Source of the DNA: Cytobacillus suaedae
GTDB lineage: Bacteria; Bacillota; Bacilli; Bacillales; Bacillaceae_L
Direction: 5' to 3'
Assembly: GCA_014960805.1 (NCBI GenBank)
Contig: CP063163.1
Coordinates: forward strand, 4,179,001-4,243,000
Length of the DNA: 64,000 nt
Shown: positions 53,613 through 63,232 of the stretch, one piece after another
Position numbering within the stretch: position 1 is the first letter of the stretch
Layout of the letters: each line of letters starts with the position of its first letter
Position numbers and translations under genes: made by a program
The notes under the pieces: generated by a model
The model's database searches: none
Told to the model about the DNA's origin: nothing
What the model saw: the letters and a program-made list of their open reading frames with translations, nothing else

Positions 53613-53930
53613 TTATTTATTTCTAAACCCCATATCCCCTTGACCTGAATAATTTGCACGAGGCACTCTACCATCCGTGCTTGGATTATAACTTGTCCGC
53701 TCTCTTTCATAACTAACTAAAACTCTCCTCTTATTTACCGATTCTCGGTATCTAGTTTCCTCAGGCTCAACTATGTCCCTAAATGTATTTAAGAGATTTT
53801 CAATATGAATTATACGCTTTTTTAAGCTAGGAGATTGTATTTCATGATTAATTTGGGCAAGATAATCTTTCATTTTTGCTATTTTTCTTGTAGTACTAGA
53901 AGAATTAAATTTTTCAACTTTTGATTTCAT
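53613..53930 (-). CDS. Hydrophilic protein of unknown function (105 aa)
   Basis: AGAGGTG precedes the ATG at 8 nt. The N-terminal 60 residues are predicted helical and charged (KIAKMKDYLAQINHEIQS), the rest is Arg/Tyr/Ser-rich and probably disordered. No membrane segment, no motif recognised. It stands alone between convergent and divergent neighbours. Confidence 0.6.
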   Translation of the reverse strand: MKSKVEKFNSSSTTRKIAKMKDYLAQINHEIQSPSLKKRIIHIENLLNTFRDIVEPEETRYRESVNKRRVLVSYERERTSYNPSTDGRVPRANYSGQGDMGFRNK

Positions 53931-54139
53931 TTGCTACACCTCTTCTTACAAGATCAATGAGTAGAATGGATCATGAATTTATAACTAATAACTCTATTAT
54001 CCTAGATTTTTCAGAATATTAAAAGAGGGGACCAAGACTATTTTCTAACCAATTACCTATTTTCATAAAGGCCACGTTAATCAAATTTGTAACGCTCTGT
54101 TATATTTTAATAGACTAGAAGAATTAGGAAGTGAAAACA

Positions 54140-56008
54140 ATGAAGCTTAATCTTATGAAGCTATTTGACGGATATGTGCGGAACTACCATACATTAAACC
54201 TTACCGTTCATCATGGGAGGCACTCATTTACAATGATGGAGATTGAGTACTTTTCCCGTCTTGGTTCAATGCTTGGTTATTTACCTTATACTGAAGACAC
54301 TTGTAATGGTACATATAGACCCATGGATCCATATTCTAACTACATGACTCCCGCTGAATATGAAAAATTCAGAGATTCCTACAACTTAAAACTTGCAGGG
54401 GTAGGAATTACTCTAAAACAACATACCGAAGGATCCCTCATTGTTAATGTATTGGAGGATGGCCCAGCTCACCAAGGTGGAGCCATGAAAGGCGACATTA
54501 TCTTAGAAGTTAACGGGCAGTCCATTATCAATATGAAAGGTGAGGATGTTGCTCCCCTTCTATCAGGCGAGCCTGGGACAACCGTTACCCTTAAGGTTAA
54601 AAGAGAGCATGAGAATGTTACCTTAACTCTAACGAGAGCTTTTATTAATTTTCCTTTAGTTGAGGGCACTCTCTTGGATGAAAAGATTGGTTATATTAGT
54701 ATTTATTCCTTTGGAGAAGAAACTTATGAGGAATTTAAAGAGGTTTTAACCACACCCCATTCTCAAGGTGCTGAAAAATGGATTATTGACATAAGAGGTA
54801 ATGGTGGTGGTTCTGTCGTACCAGCACTCCAGATATTAGAACACTTTGTGAAAACACCTGATACCATTTTCGTTAACGTATTCGAAAGGAATTATGACCC
54901 CTATTCTATTGGTAGTTCGGGTGCAACTACTCCTTTTATAGAATCTGCTATTTTTCTGACAGATGACCTAACAGCTAGTGCTTCAGAGATTGTAACGATT
55001 GGGGCAAAAGCAAATGAATTTGGGGTAATTATGGGGTCTAACACGTATGGAAAAGGAGTTCAGCAAGAAGCAGAAGAACTATCGGATGGAAGCTACTTAG
55101 TCTATACCGTGAGTGAAATGAAATCTAAGGATAATGAATCCTATAATCAAGTAGGAATAGAGCCAAATGTCGATTTAACAGGTATCGAATTATTTAATAA
55201 CGACATAGACCAATGGCTATCAACTGCTAGACTGTTTTATCATGAAAAAGTAGGACAAGCAGTTCCTGGAGATTTACAAATTTCATTAAGTGATCATCAT
55301 CTTTTTATATTAAATAATCCTAATTCTTTATCTAGTGAGCTTAAACAAACTCTTTTAACTTTAGTGTCGCTAAATAAAGTGAATATCTACACTTCAACAG
55401 GATGGGTACCTGCTACAACTACTGACCTAACAACACCTAAACTTAAAGCTGAAAGCTTATCTGTAAATGAAATTAAATTACAATTCAATCTGTTTGACTC
55501 TTCTAATGTCACATCTTATAAGGTTTATCGTAATGACAAACTAATTGCTACTGTTACAACACCTGAATATATTGATAATGCCTTACTACCCGACACTTCG
55601 TACGAGTATCACGTTGAGACCTTAAATCAAGATGGCCAGGTATTATCAACAAGCTTGAAAACAACTGGAAAAACACTCAGAATTGACGAGTGCTTTATTG
55701 CGACTGCAGCTTTTGGCTCCAAGTTCCAGCCATCAGTGGAGCTATTAAGAAGCTTTAGAGATGATTTTTTACTAACAAATAAGCTAGGACAGGAGTTTGT
55801 AAAGTTCTACTATACAAACTCACCTCCTGTCGCTAACTTTATCGCCGAAAATGAGTTCTTAAAATTCACAGTACGAGCACTCTTAACACCTATTGTGGCT
55901 ATTATATACTCACTTTATCACCCTAGCATTTTATTGTTTTTCTTTTTAGGAGCTACTGCATTATTATTTTGGGTAAAAAATAAAAGAAGCTCAAGAATCT
56001 TACTATAA
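54140..56008 (+). CDS. S41-family peptidase with PDZ, fibronectin III-like and CFI-box C-terminal domain
   Basis: 622 aa. ATG 54140 (AGGAA at 9 nt); a GTG at 54131 is also in frame and a stop codon lies just above it. No N-terminal signal peptide is seen. PDZ domain about 85-175, then an S41 core with IDIRGNGGG, the nucleophile Ser in TASASE and the general-base Lys in YGKGVQQ. An Fn3-like module spans about 420-520. The C-terminus has CFIATAAFGS, then RSFRD, LLTNKLG and SPPVANFIAE, the CFI-box tail, and a final membrane helix followed by RSSR. How the protein reaches the surface is unclear. Confidence 0.82.
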   Translation: MKLNLMKLFDGYVRNYHTLNLTVHHGRHSFTMMEIEYFSRLGSMLGYLPYTEDTCNGTYRPMDPYSNYMTPAEYEKFRDSYNLKLAGVGITLKQHTEGSLIVNVLEDGPAHQGGAMKGDIILEVNGQSIINMKGEDVAPLLSGEPGTTVTLKVKREHENVTLTLTRAFINFPLVEGTLLDEKIGYISIYSFGEETYEEFKEVLTTPHSQGAEKWIIDIRGNGGGSVVPALQILEHFVKTPDTIFVNVFERNYDPYSIGSSGATTPFIESAIFLTDDLTASASEIVTIGAKANEFGVIMGSNTYGKGVQQEAEELSDGSYLVYTVSEMKSKDNESYNQVGIEPNVDLTGIELFNNDIDQWLSTARLFYHEKVGQAVPGDLQISLSDHHLFILNNPNSLSSELKQTLLTLVSLNKVNIYTSTGWVPATTTDLTTPKLKAESLSVNEIKLQFNLFDSSNVTSYKVYRNDKLIATVTTPEYIDNALLPDTSYEYHVETLNQDGQVLSTSLKTTGKTLRIDECFIATAAFGSKFQPSVELLRSFRDDFLLTNKLGQEFVKFYYTNSPPVANFIAENEFLKFTVRALLTPIVAIIYSLYHPSILLFFFLGATALLFWVKNKRSSRILL

Positions 56009-56062
56009 GACTCTTTTCTTCTTGAACACCAAATATATGGACAACAGACTAACTATAAGAAC

Positions 56063-56100
56063 AACGGAGTGAGGAAAACCACCTCACTCCGTTTTTTAAA
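56063..56100 (+). terminator. Rho-independent terminator
   Basis: AACGGAGTGAGG / CCTCACTCCGTT stem followed by TTTTTT. Confidence 0.88.
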
Positions 56101-56574
56101 TTCAGCTGGGATAACAGGGACAGGGACTTTGTCCTTTGTAATAGTAAAGTAGATACGTCAGTTACATCTATAAAGAATTATGTAAGTCGATATTAAATAG
56201 TACTAAACGAATGAAGTGTGAGTAATAACTAACTAGTCGGCACGATTGATTAGAATTAGGTAAAAAAATGCACGGAGGAAAAGGCTTCATAGAATCATGG
56301 AGAAGAGAATGACTGAAGAAAGTTAGTAGTAAACAAACAAGGCATCCCAAAATATGAGATGCTTTTTGGGGCTCTAAAATAATTACGGCGAAACGTATCA
56401 GGTAATGGTAAATCTCGCTAGAAACTCATAGGTTGAAAACCTACATTTCCTTACAAATAACATCATTCTTTTTAATACCTTACGTCATATTTCTGTCTAA
56501 AATACTAGATAAATAAAAAATCACACAAGAAAATAGACTTTACACTTTTAGGTCTTTGGACACAATTCGTTTGT
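56101..56574. other. 474-bp intergenic region, nothing assigned
   Basis: The region between the S41 terminator and the 101-aa membrane protein gene holds no frame with a ribosome binding site, and I see no repeat or RNA motif. A 60-codon minus-strand frame at 56168-56350 has no credible start. Confidence 0.5.
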
Positions 56575-56880
56575 CTACAATAATCTTGAAATAATAACTT
56601 TTGCGATAAATCGGTAGGTTACTGGATAAAAGGCAACCAAGACATTCGTTAGTAAGATGACCCAATAATAGAAGCGCTTGTTGTCCTTTTTAAAGAGGAC
56701 TGGAAGTAAAGCTGTTATGATACCAAACACGGATATTCCAATAAATGCTTTCAATCCGCTTGTCTCACCATACATTTGAGATAATATAAAAAATCCGAAC
56801 ATACCATTAAAAAGAAGTACTCCTATTGAAAGAACGACACAAATATAGAGTAAAAGAGATATAATGTTCCCCTTCAACAA
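56575..56880 (-). CDS. Small membrane protein (101 aa), unknown function
   Basis: TTG start at 56880 with GAGGAGGG at 7 nt. Three hydrophobic segments (about 5-33, 43-63, 70-90). No motif recognised. It is divergent from the LCP gene. Confidence 0.65.
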   Translation of the reverse strand: MLKGNIISLLLYICVVLSIGVLLFNGMFGFFILSQMYGETSGLKAFIGISVFGIITALLPVLFKKDNKRFYYWVILLTNVLVAFYPVTYRFIAKVIISRLL

Positions 56881-57173
56881 TAGACCCTCCTCATTTCAAC
56901 CATATTTTCTTCATAGTATACATGAAAAACACCTGGTAAATGGTCCCATTTTATTAATTAATTGGTGTTTTGGTAATTTTTTTGAAACTAAATTAAACTT
57001 TTTCGTAATATTTTCGGGAATAATTTAATAAAATATTATCTATTTCCATACACTTTAGAGTTGATTGATATGGGACGTGTATGCTGTCCCGTGATATTCT
57101 ACCTCTTATTTGGGTATACTAAGCATTCCGAAATTGCACCGTTTTTCGGGCACTACTCTAAAAGGGTGATGTT

Positions 57174-58142
57174 ATGAAAAACAGAAAGATTAAGCGTGCT
57201 CTGCTCTTTATGGGAGTAGTGGTTACGTTTTTTATCATTGGTATTAGTGTGTACTCCTATTCTGTTTACCACACAGCAGAAGATACAGTGGAAATTATGT
57301 ATGAAGAGAAAAAGGTAAGTAAGAAACGAGTTCAAAAGGTCGAGGTGGAAGAGCTGTCTCCGATCTCCATTGCGTTATTTGGAGTGGATGAACGGAAATA
57401 TGACACCGGGCGATCAGATACCATCATTATTTTAACCGTGAATCCTAATACAGAGACCACTTATATGGTAAGTATACCTCGTGATACGAGAACAGAAATT
57501 GCCGGTAAAAGCATAGAAGATAAAATCAACCATGCCTACGCATTCGGTGGAACTGACATGGCCATTGAAACGGTTGAAAACTTTTTAGATATCCCAATCG
57601 ATTATTTTATAAAGGTAAATATGGATGGATTTAAAGAGGCTGTGGATGCGATTGGTGGCGTGAAAATACAAAATGAGCTTTCCTTTAAAAATGGCGGCTA
57701 CACATTTAATGAAGGAGAACTTAACTTAGACGGTCCAAAAGCCCTTGCTTTTTCAAGAATGCGCAAGAATGATCCGCTTAATGACTTCGGGCGTCAGGAA
57801 AGACAAAAAGCACTTATAAAAGCAATGATTCAAAAAGGAACAAGTATTTCTTCTCTAACTCGATTTGATGATTTGTTTCAAGTTCTCGGTAAAAATGTGA
57901 AGACGAACTTAACATTTAGTGAAATACTTGAAATACAGAAGCAATATCGAGATGCTGGAAAGAATATTGAGCAATTAGAGGTTAAAGGGAAGGATCAGTA
58001 TATAGACGGAATTTATTACTACAGAGTGAATGAGGAAGAAAAGAAAACTCTTACTCAGAAGCTTCGTTCACATCTAGAGTTAGAGAAGGATGAAGTAAAT
58101 ATACTTAATGAAAGTGAACCTGCTCCTTTGGGTGGGGATTGA
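57174..58142 (+). CDS. LytR-CpsA-Psr (LCP) family wall polymer ligase
   Basis: 322 aa. N-terminal membrane anchor (about 8-29), then the LCP domain: IALFGVDERK, GRSDTIIILTVNP, SIPRDTRTEI and KINHAYAFGG contain the conserved Asp and Arg residues for the polyprenyl pyrophosphate; FSRMRKND-x3-DFGRQERQ is the second arginine cluster. These enzymes transfer teichoic acid or other glycopolymers from lipid carriers to peptidoglycan. AAAAGGGTGATG precedes the ATG. An SbsC-like wall protein gene follows. Confidence 0.88.
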   Translation: MKNRKIKRALLFMGVVVTFFIIGISVYSYSVYHTAEDTVEIMYEEKKVSKKRVQKVEVEELSPISIALFGVDERKYDTGRSDTIIILTVNPNTETTYMVSIPRDTRTEIAGKSIEDKINHAYAFGGTDMAIETVENFLDIPIDYFIKVNMDGFKEAVDAIGGVKIQNELSFKNGGYTFNEGELNLDGPKALAFSRMRKNDPLNDFGRQERQKALIKAMIQKGTSISSLTRFDDLFQVLGKNVKTNLTFSEILEIQKQYRDAGKNIEQLEVKGKDQYIDGIYYYRVNEEEKKTLTQKLRSHLELEKDEVNILNESEPAPLGGD

Positions 58143-58143
58143 T

Positions 58144-58175
58144 ACTCGACGGTTTAGTCGGGTTTTTTTATTTTT
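58144..58175 (+). terminator. Rho-independent terminator
   Basis: CTCGAC / GTCGGG-type hairpin followed by TTTTTTTATTTTTTT directly after the LCP gene. Confidence 0.8.
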
Positions 58176-58245
58176 TTCCATAAATATACCTATAGTAAAT
58201 AAGGACAAATTCGATTATATTCTGTTAAGAAAGGGGCAGAATACA

Positions 58246-59280
58246 TTGAACTCAAAAAAACTATTTTCTCACTTTTTAGCCTTCATTTTGGTATTTAGTT
58301 TTTTAAGTCCTTCTCTACAGGTATCGGCGGCAGCGTCTCCTAGTTATGCTGAGAGTCTTGTCAAAATAGCTGAAGCGAATGGAAATAGATTAAAAAAGCA
58401 AATCTCATACGAATACAATAAGGCTTTGACGTATCCAGATATGAAGCTTTTTAACCAAACAAAGGATTCATACAATAAAGCTTTAACCGCTGTTTCCTCA
58501 TTAAAGAATGGAACGACAAAAACACATTTACAAGCAAGACTAGGTACGAATGTTAAGCTTCATATTGATCGTGCTGTAGCTTACATTGATGCGCTAACGG
58601 GTGGTAGAAAAATTGAAGCTTTAACAAAAGATTTAAGGCATCAAGTTGATAACGAAATTTTAATGCTTCCTCGTACGAGTGAGTACTACCATAAACTCTC
58701 GTTTGAAATAAGAAAGCAGGCTATTTTACTTTATCGTGTATATGGTAAGTCTACGAGGGATGCCATTCTTGCTAAATATAAAGCTCCTGGTGAGGCAGTG
58801 AGAAATGAATTAACTCATTTTGTAACGGTTTACGATTTAGTTGAAGCAGCTAAGGAAGAACTGACTTATGAAGAAGTTGATATTTATTATATGGTTGACC
58901 TCATTGCTACAACCAGCGGTTTGTTATCAACGCTCGAACCTGCTCATGTGAAACTAGCATTACAAACTGACCTTATCAAAGTAGCCGAAGAGTTTAGTGC
59001 TATTTCTGAATATGAGTTTGAAGGACCAATGTTTGATTCATTTTATACAGAGGATTTTTACCAAACGTCACTTGTCGTTAACTTTGATATGATGACACAT
59101 ATTCAAAAGGAAGCATACGAGCTTGAATCACCTTTTGTCGCAAATGAAATTCAAATTATTACCTTTGAGTTCATTGGATATGAGTATACATTACTTCTTT
59201 ATCCGTATGAGGATGATATTAGAATGGGTACTTTACCGCGATTCTTTATTTTAGATATAAGTGAAATAGTCATTCAATAA
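58246..59280 (+). CDS. Secreted SbsC-like helical cell-wall protein (paralog of 32186-33289)
   Basis: 344 aa from TTG 58246 (GAAAGGGG at 9 nt). The upstream in-frame extension runs through the LCP terminator and is rejected. Signal peptide to about residue 28 (VSAAA), then the helical domain shared with the other paralog: the block SFEIRKQAILLYRVYG and STRDAILAKYK is almost identical. The C-terminal half (about 190-344) differs from the paralog. Likely a wall-polymer-binding surface protein; adjacency to an LCP ligase fits that. Confidence 0.72.
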   Translation: MNSKKLFSHFLAFILVFSFLSPSLQVSAAASPSYAESLVKIAEANGNRLKKQISYEYNKALTYPDMKLFNQTKDSYNKALTAVSSLKNGTTKTHLQARLGTNVKLHIDRAVAYIDALTGGRKIEALTKDLRHQVDNEILMLPRTSEYYHKLSFEIRKQAILLYRVYGKSTRDAILAKYKAPGEAVRNELTHFVTVYDLVEAAKEELTYEEVDIYYMVDLIATTSGLLSTLEPAHVKLALQTDLIKVAEEFSAISEYEFEGPMFDSFYTEDFYQTSLVVNFDMMTHIQKEAYELESPFVANEIQIITFEFIGYEYTLLLYPYEDDIRMGTLPRFFILDISEIVIQ

Positions 59281-59285
59281 TCGCC

Positions 59286-59325
59286 AGAGAGGGTTCTCCA
59301 TAACATTGGAGGCCCTCTTTTTATT
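59286..59325 (+). terminator. Rho-independent terminator
   Basis: AGAGGGTTCTCC / GGAGGCCCTCT stem followed by TTTTTATT. Confidence 0.82.
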
Positions 59326-59399
59326 ATGAAAGAAGAATAGGACAAGATCTTTAGAGCATATCCATCTTAGTAAACAAGCTTTAAAGGAGCGCTGTAACT

Positions 59400-59879
59400 A
59401 TGAAATTTAAAAGAAGGAGACGGTATGATCGGAGTTCCGTTATTCCTCAATTGATGATTATTTTAGTACCTATTCTAGTGTTAGTTGCGATATATACTCT
59501 TTTTAGGACGACCCCAGAAATGAAGGCTGAAGAGGTAGTTGCGACATTCTATAAATATGAACAAAATAACGATTTTGCGAGCTCTTGGGAACTGTTCCAC
59601 CCTCAGATGCAGAACATTTTTACGAAAAGTAATTACGTGCAGTATCGGAACCAGATATTTGTGGATCAGCTTGGGGCGAAGACATTTGATTATACAGTTG
59701 GGAATGCAAAGTTGTTGACTAATTGGAAGATGACTGAGGAATCGGAGCCTCTGTTAGATGTGTATGAAGTGTCGGTGACTCAGGAATATCAAGGGATTTT
59801 TGGGAATTTTAGTGTTCAGCAGAGAGTGTATGTGGCTAAGGATGAGGAGGAGTGGAGGGTTTTGTGGTCGTATGAGTAG
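59400..59879 (+). CDS. Membrane-anchored NTF2-like (DUF4878-type) protein
   Basis: 159 aa. A basic N-terminus KFKRRRRYDR and one membrane helix (about 15-36) precede an extracytoplasmic alpha+beta domain with EEVVATFYKYEQNNDFASSW and a closing WRVLWSY strand, typical of NTF2-like folds. GGAG lies about 10 nt before the ATG. Ligand unknown. Confidence 0.7.
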   Translation: MKFKRRRRYDRSSVIPQLMIILVPILVLVAIYTLFRTTPEMKAEEVVATFYKYEQNNDFASSWELFHPQMQNIFTKSNYVQYRNQIFVDQLGAKTFDYTVGNAKLLTNWKMTEESEPLLDVYEVSVTQEYQGIFGNFSVQQRVYVAKDEEEWRVLWSYE

Positions 59880-59924
59880 ATAGGCAGGGGGGCGACTTGT
59901 AATAAGTCGTACCTTTCAACTTCA

Positions 59925-59965
59925 ACAAAAAAGACATTACGCTCTAATCCGTACGTAATGCCATC
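59925..59965 (-). terminator. Terminator of the 52-aa gene
   Basis: GGCATTACG / CGTAATGTC hairpin followed on the minus strand by TTTTTTGTTG. Confidence 0.78.
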
Positions 59966-59968
59966 TAA

Positions 59969-60127
59969 TTATGTTTCTTGGTATGTTTTTTTTATGTTTG
60001 TAATTAACTCATCGATGAGTTCACGTGCAGTCAGGTCACATTTCTCTCCTCTTTTCTGTGCCTTCTGCAGCATTTCAAGTAGCTCTTCTTGACTTATGTT
60101 ATAACTTTCATGTTTTTTCTCTCTCAT
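59969..60127 (-). CDS. Small helical protein (52 aa), unknown function
   Basis: ATG 60127 with GGAAGG at 7 nt. Predicted two-helix, charged protein: begins MREKKHESYNISQEELLEML, later DLTARELIDELI. No motif recognised. It lies upstream of a good terminator, which supports it as a separate small gene. Confidence 0.6.
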   Translation of the reverse strand: MREKKHESYNISQEELLEMLQKAQKRGEKCDLTARELIDELITNIKKTYQET

Positions 60128-60212
60128 TTTCTTACCTTCCAAATCCTGTAATTAGGTCTATTATAGTAGGCAGGACAGGCTTTAGCAATGGGAGTTTATG
60201 TCGGAATTTGAA

Positions 60213-60245
60213 GAAAGAGACAAGAAACCTAAGTCCCTTGTCCCA
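60213..60245 (-). terminator. Weak terminator of the subtilase gene
   Basis: GGGACAAG / CTTGTCTC stem with one mismatch and a 12-nt loop followed by TTTCTTC. Confidence 0.45.
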
Positions 60246-60254
60246 CTGTTGTTA

Positions 60255-62666
60255 TTATTCTTTTGTTACTAGGTATGCTTTGTATTCAGTTACTCCAGCT
60301 TGTTCTACATAGACTATTAATACCCAATCACCATTAGGAAGCTCAGTACCACCTTGTACTGTTCCATCCCATAAGAATTCATGGTAAGGAGTTGGTGCAT
60401 TTGTAAATTCTCCTAGTGTATCCACAAATCCACCGATTGTTCCTGCATCTGCATTGAATGCATACAAGTCGTATGCTAATACCTCAGCACCACCTGGTAA
60501 GTAAGCACCAACGTAATACCCTTCTGCAGCTTTTTCCATAAATGCACCAGTTACACGAGGGTAATCCGGCTCGCCTACAAACAGGATTGTTGGTACATCA
60601 AAAGAAGTCGACCCATCGCTTACTACAATTGTTCCTTCATAGTACCCAGGAGCTAATGCCGAAGCATCTACTTGAACATTAAAGTTCACTTGTTGAGATT
60701 GTCCAGGGTTAACTTTTAAGTTATTGCTTAGCATTACTTTAATACCAGTTGGATTTCCATCAAATTTAACATCAAAGCTATAAGACTTTCTTTCATTTGA
60801 AAGGTTTTTAATCTCAAAGCTTTGGTTTTCTACTTGTTTACCGCTACCTTTTACAAACTTACCAAATGAGTGGCTACCAGGAGCTACTAGTGTATTCGTA
60901 TTTAATGCGTCTACGATACGTACACTTCCTGCACCTTGTGAGTTATGTGCATATGGTGCACCTGTACTAGGGTCAATCACATCTACAGCTGTATTCATTA
61001 AGGCTGCTTTTACATCTTCAGTTCCCCAATGAGGATTTTTCTCTAATAGTAGGGCTGCTGCTCCTGCTACGTGAGGTGAAGCCATACTCGTACCTTGTTT
61101 AGAACCATACCCACCAGGAACTGTACTTACAATGTTAACACCCGGCGCTGAAACGTCTGGCTTAATCATCCACGTAAGTGCTACTGGACCACGAGATGAG
61201 AAGTCAGCCATAACTTCAGGATCTGTTGACACGTACGTAAGGTCAAATGAAACTCTGTTATTTCCAGCTTCTAATTCAGCAAGCATTTTCTGTCCGTCTT
61301 CACCAGACATTTTAATTGTTGGTACTTCCATTCCAGGGATGACAAAATCAAACTCACCTAGACCACTGTTAAAAATGATGGCACCGACTGCACCTGCTGC
61401 TTTTGCATTTGCAGCTTTATCAACGAATGCGAATCCTCCGCGGCTAATTAATGCAATTTTACCTTCAACATTAACTTCTGCAAATTCTTCCGCACTTCCA
61501 AGACCAACATAGACAAAGTCATATTCATTACCATCTAATGCTTCTAGATCAGATTCTAATGTGTACCCCATCACTTTATCTGTATCATACGCCACGCCAC
61601 CAGTTGTTGTTGTTTCAACACTATAGTTAGCATATGGAAGCTGTGTAGCCCCAACAGAAATCGCTTCACGAGATGTTCCAGGAGAACCTACTGTCCAGTT
61701 ATTTGGACCAGCGTTACCGTTAGAAGTAACAGCTACTACACCTTCAGCCATTGCCCAATCTAAAGCAATAGAAGTTGCCCAGTCTGGATTGTTTAAAGAG
61801 TTTCCTAGTGATAGGTTCATAACATCAGCACCGTCTTGAACTGCTAGTTCGATACCAGCAACTACATCTTCAGTTGAACCACCATTAGGACCTAATACAC
61901 GGTATCCTAATAGTGTTGCATCTTTTGCTACACCTTTAATCACTCCGTTAGCTGCAACTGTTCCAGCAACGTGTGTACCATGTGTTTGACCAGGACCTTC
62001 TTGAGGATCACTGTCTTCATCTACAAAGTCATACCCTTTATAGTTTCCGAATGCGTGAGCTAAGTCAGGGTGTGTATAATCAACACCTGTGTCAATAATT
62101 GCTACTGTTACACCTTCTCCAGTAAATCCAAGATCCCATGCCGCATTCGCACCCATGAATGGAGCACTATTTGCCATTGCAGGACTGAACTCTTCTGTTG
62201 AAATCTCTTCAGAAGAAATTACTTGAGGTGTATAATGAACGTTTGGATAAATCGCTTTTACACCCGGAATTGTTGCTAGTTTAATAATTTCATTAGCAGG
62301 TAGTTCCACAGAGAAACCAGAAAATACATAATCATACTCTCTGTTTACAGCTGCGCCTGAAACGGATTGTTGTAAAGCATTAATTACTTTACCTCTTTCT
62401 GCTTGGAGATTTGCCTTAGATTGGCCTTTCCCCTTATGTTTCGCTTCAACAATTGACTCTTCAGTTAACTCAACAATGACAGACGTTGGTCTGTTTGAGG
62501 ATAATTCAATGTCTCCAAAAATTTCTGCTACATCTAATTCAGTAACGGTTGTTTGTGATCTAGCTCCTGTATCTGCAGTTGCAGCAAAGCTAAAAGTTGA
62601 AAAGACTAACATAAATGCTAAGAAACTAACTAACGCTTTCGAAAAATTTCTCTTCATCCCTATCAA
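60255..62666 (-). CDS. vpr: Extracellular subtilisin-like serine protease, Vpr type
   Basis: 803 aa, close to B. subtilis Vpr (806). Signal peptide (about 5-30), I9 propeptide (about 60-148), S8 catalytic domain with D192 (IIDTGVDYTHPDL), H229 (THGTHVAGT) and S527 (GTSMASPH), a PA insert at about 370-475, and a C-terminal Fn3-like region (about 600-710) plus a tail. The start may be TTG 62666 (GAGAGG at 5 nt) or ATG 62657. Secreted protease for nutrient release and peptide processing; the B. subtilis enzyme also helps mature extracellular peptides. Monocistronic. Confidence 0.87.
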   Translation of the reverse strand: MIGMKRNFSKALVSFLAFMLVFSTFSFAATADTGARSQTTVTELDVAEIFGDIELSSNRPTSVIVELTEESIVEAKHKGKGQSKANLQAERGKVINALQQSVSGAAVNREYDYVFSGFSVELPANEIIKLATIPGVKAIYPNVHYTPQVISSEEISTEEFSPAMANSAPFMGANAAWDLGFTGEGVTVAIIDTGVDYTHPDLAHAFGNYKGYDFVDEDSDPQEGPGQTHGTHVAGTVAANGVIKGVAKDATLLGYRVLGPNGGSTEDVVAGIELAVQDGADVMNLSLGNSLNNPDWATSIALDWAMAEGVVAVTSNGNAGPNNWTVGSPGTSREAISVGATQLPYANYSVETTTTGGVAYDTDKVMGYTLESDLEALDGNEYDFVYVGLGSAEEFAEVNVEGKIALISRGGFAFVDKAANAKAAGAVGAIIFNSGLGEFDFVIPGMEVPTIKMSGEDGQKMLAELEAGNNRVSFDLTYVSTDPEVMADFSSRGPVALTWMIKPDVSAPGVNIVSTVPGGYGSKQGTSMASPHVAGAAALLLEKNPHWGTEDVKAALMNTAVDVIDPSTGAPYAHNSQGAGSVRIVDALNTNTLVAPGSHSFGKFVKGSGKQVENQSFEIKNLSNERKSYSFDVKFDGNPTGIKVMLSNNLKVNPGQSQQVNFNVQVDASALAPGYYEGTIVVSDGSTSFDVPTILFVGEPDYPRVTGAFMEKAAEGYYVGAYLPGGAEVLAYDLYAFNADAGTIGGFVDTLGEFTNAPTPYHEFLWDGTVQGGTELPNGDWVLIVYVEQAGVTEYKAYLVTKE

Positions 62667-63232
62667 TTCATCCTCTCTTAATATAAATATAAAAATAAGT
62701 GCATGTATTTCCTTATATCTATGTACGAATCGACCTCCTTATTTTTTAGTAAATTCTAAAAATTCTTGCACCTATATATAATTACATACTATATGCCAAT
62801 TTTCCTCTAGGTAAATAGTACTAATATTGCGACTATTTTCATTATACTTTTTGACTGTAAATACTACAAAAATACCTATTTATACAAACATTTACACTAA
62901 TCTTTAAAATGAGACATATTTGGACAAGGGAACATGTCGCATGTCCCAAATAAAAAAGCCTCAGTTAATTCTCCCTTAAACTATGACTTTATTAAAGCCT
63001 ATTCGATTACCAAAATATTTCTACAAGCCTTGACAATACAATAAGAGAATTAGAGAAAAATAAAAATATTTTTGTTACTAATTATGTCGATATCTAGATG
63101 AGTTTAAGACCTTACGTCGTAAATAGATGATTATCAAAAAAGAGCTGTAGAAATGTGTAGAACGATTCCCTCTACTAGATAACAGACTATTCTGATATAT
63201 TTGAAAGGCATTTAAAAAAAGGAGTGGTGATA
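62667..63232. other. 566-bp divergent intergenic region
   Basis: AT-rich sequence between the Vpr gene and the M6 protease gene. No repeat, RNA motif or supported small gene seen. A 70-codon minus-strand frame at 63078-63290 runs into the M6 gene and lacks support. Confidence 0.5.

Noticed and set aside
56168-56350. 60-codon minus-strand frame
   Set aside because: No credible start site or ribosome binding site, and composition is not protein-like.
58108-58245. N-terminal extension of the SbsC-like protein at 58246
   Set aside because: It runs through the LCP terminator and lacks a ribosome binding site; TTG 58246 gives a clean signal peptide.
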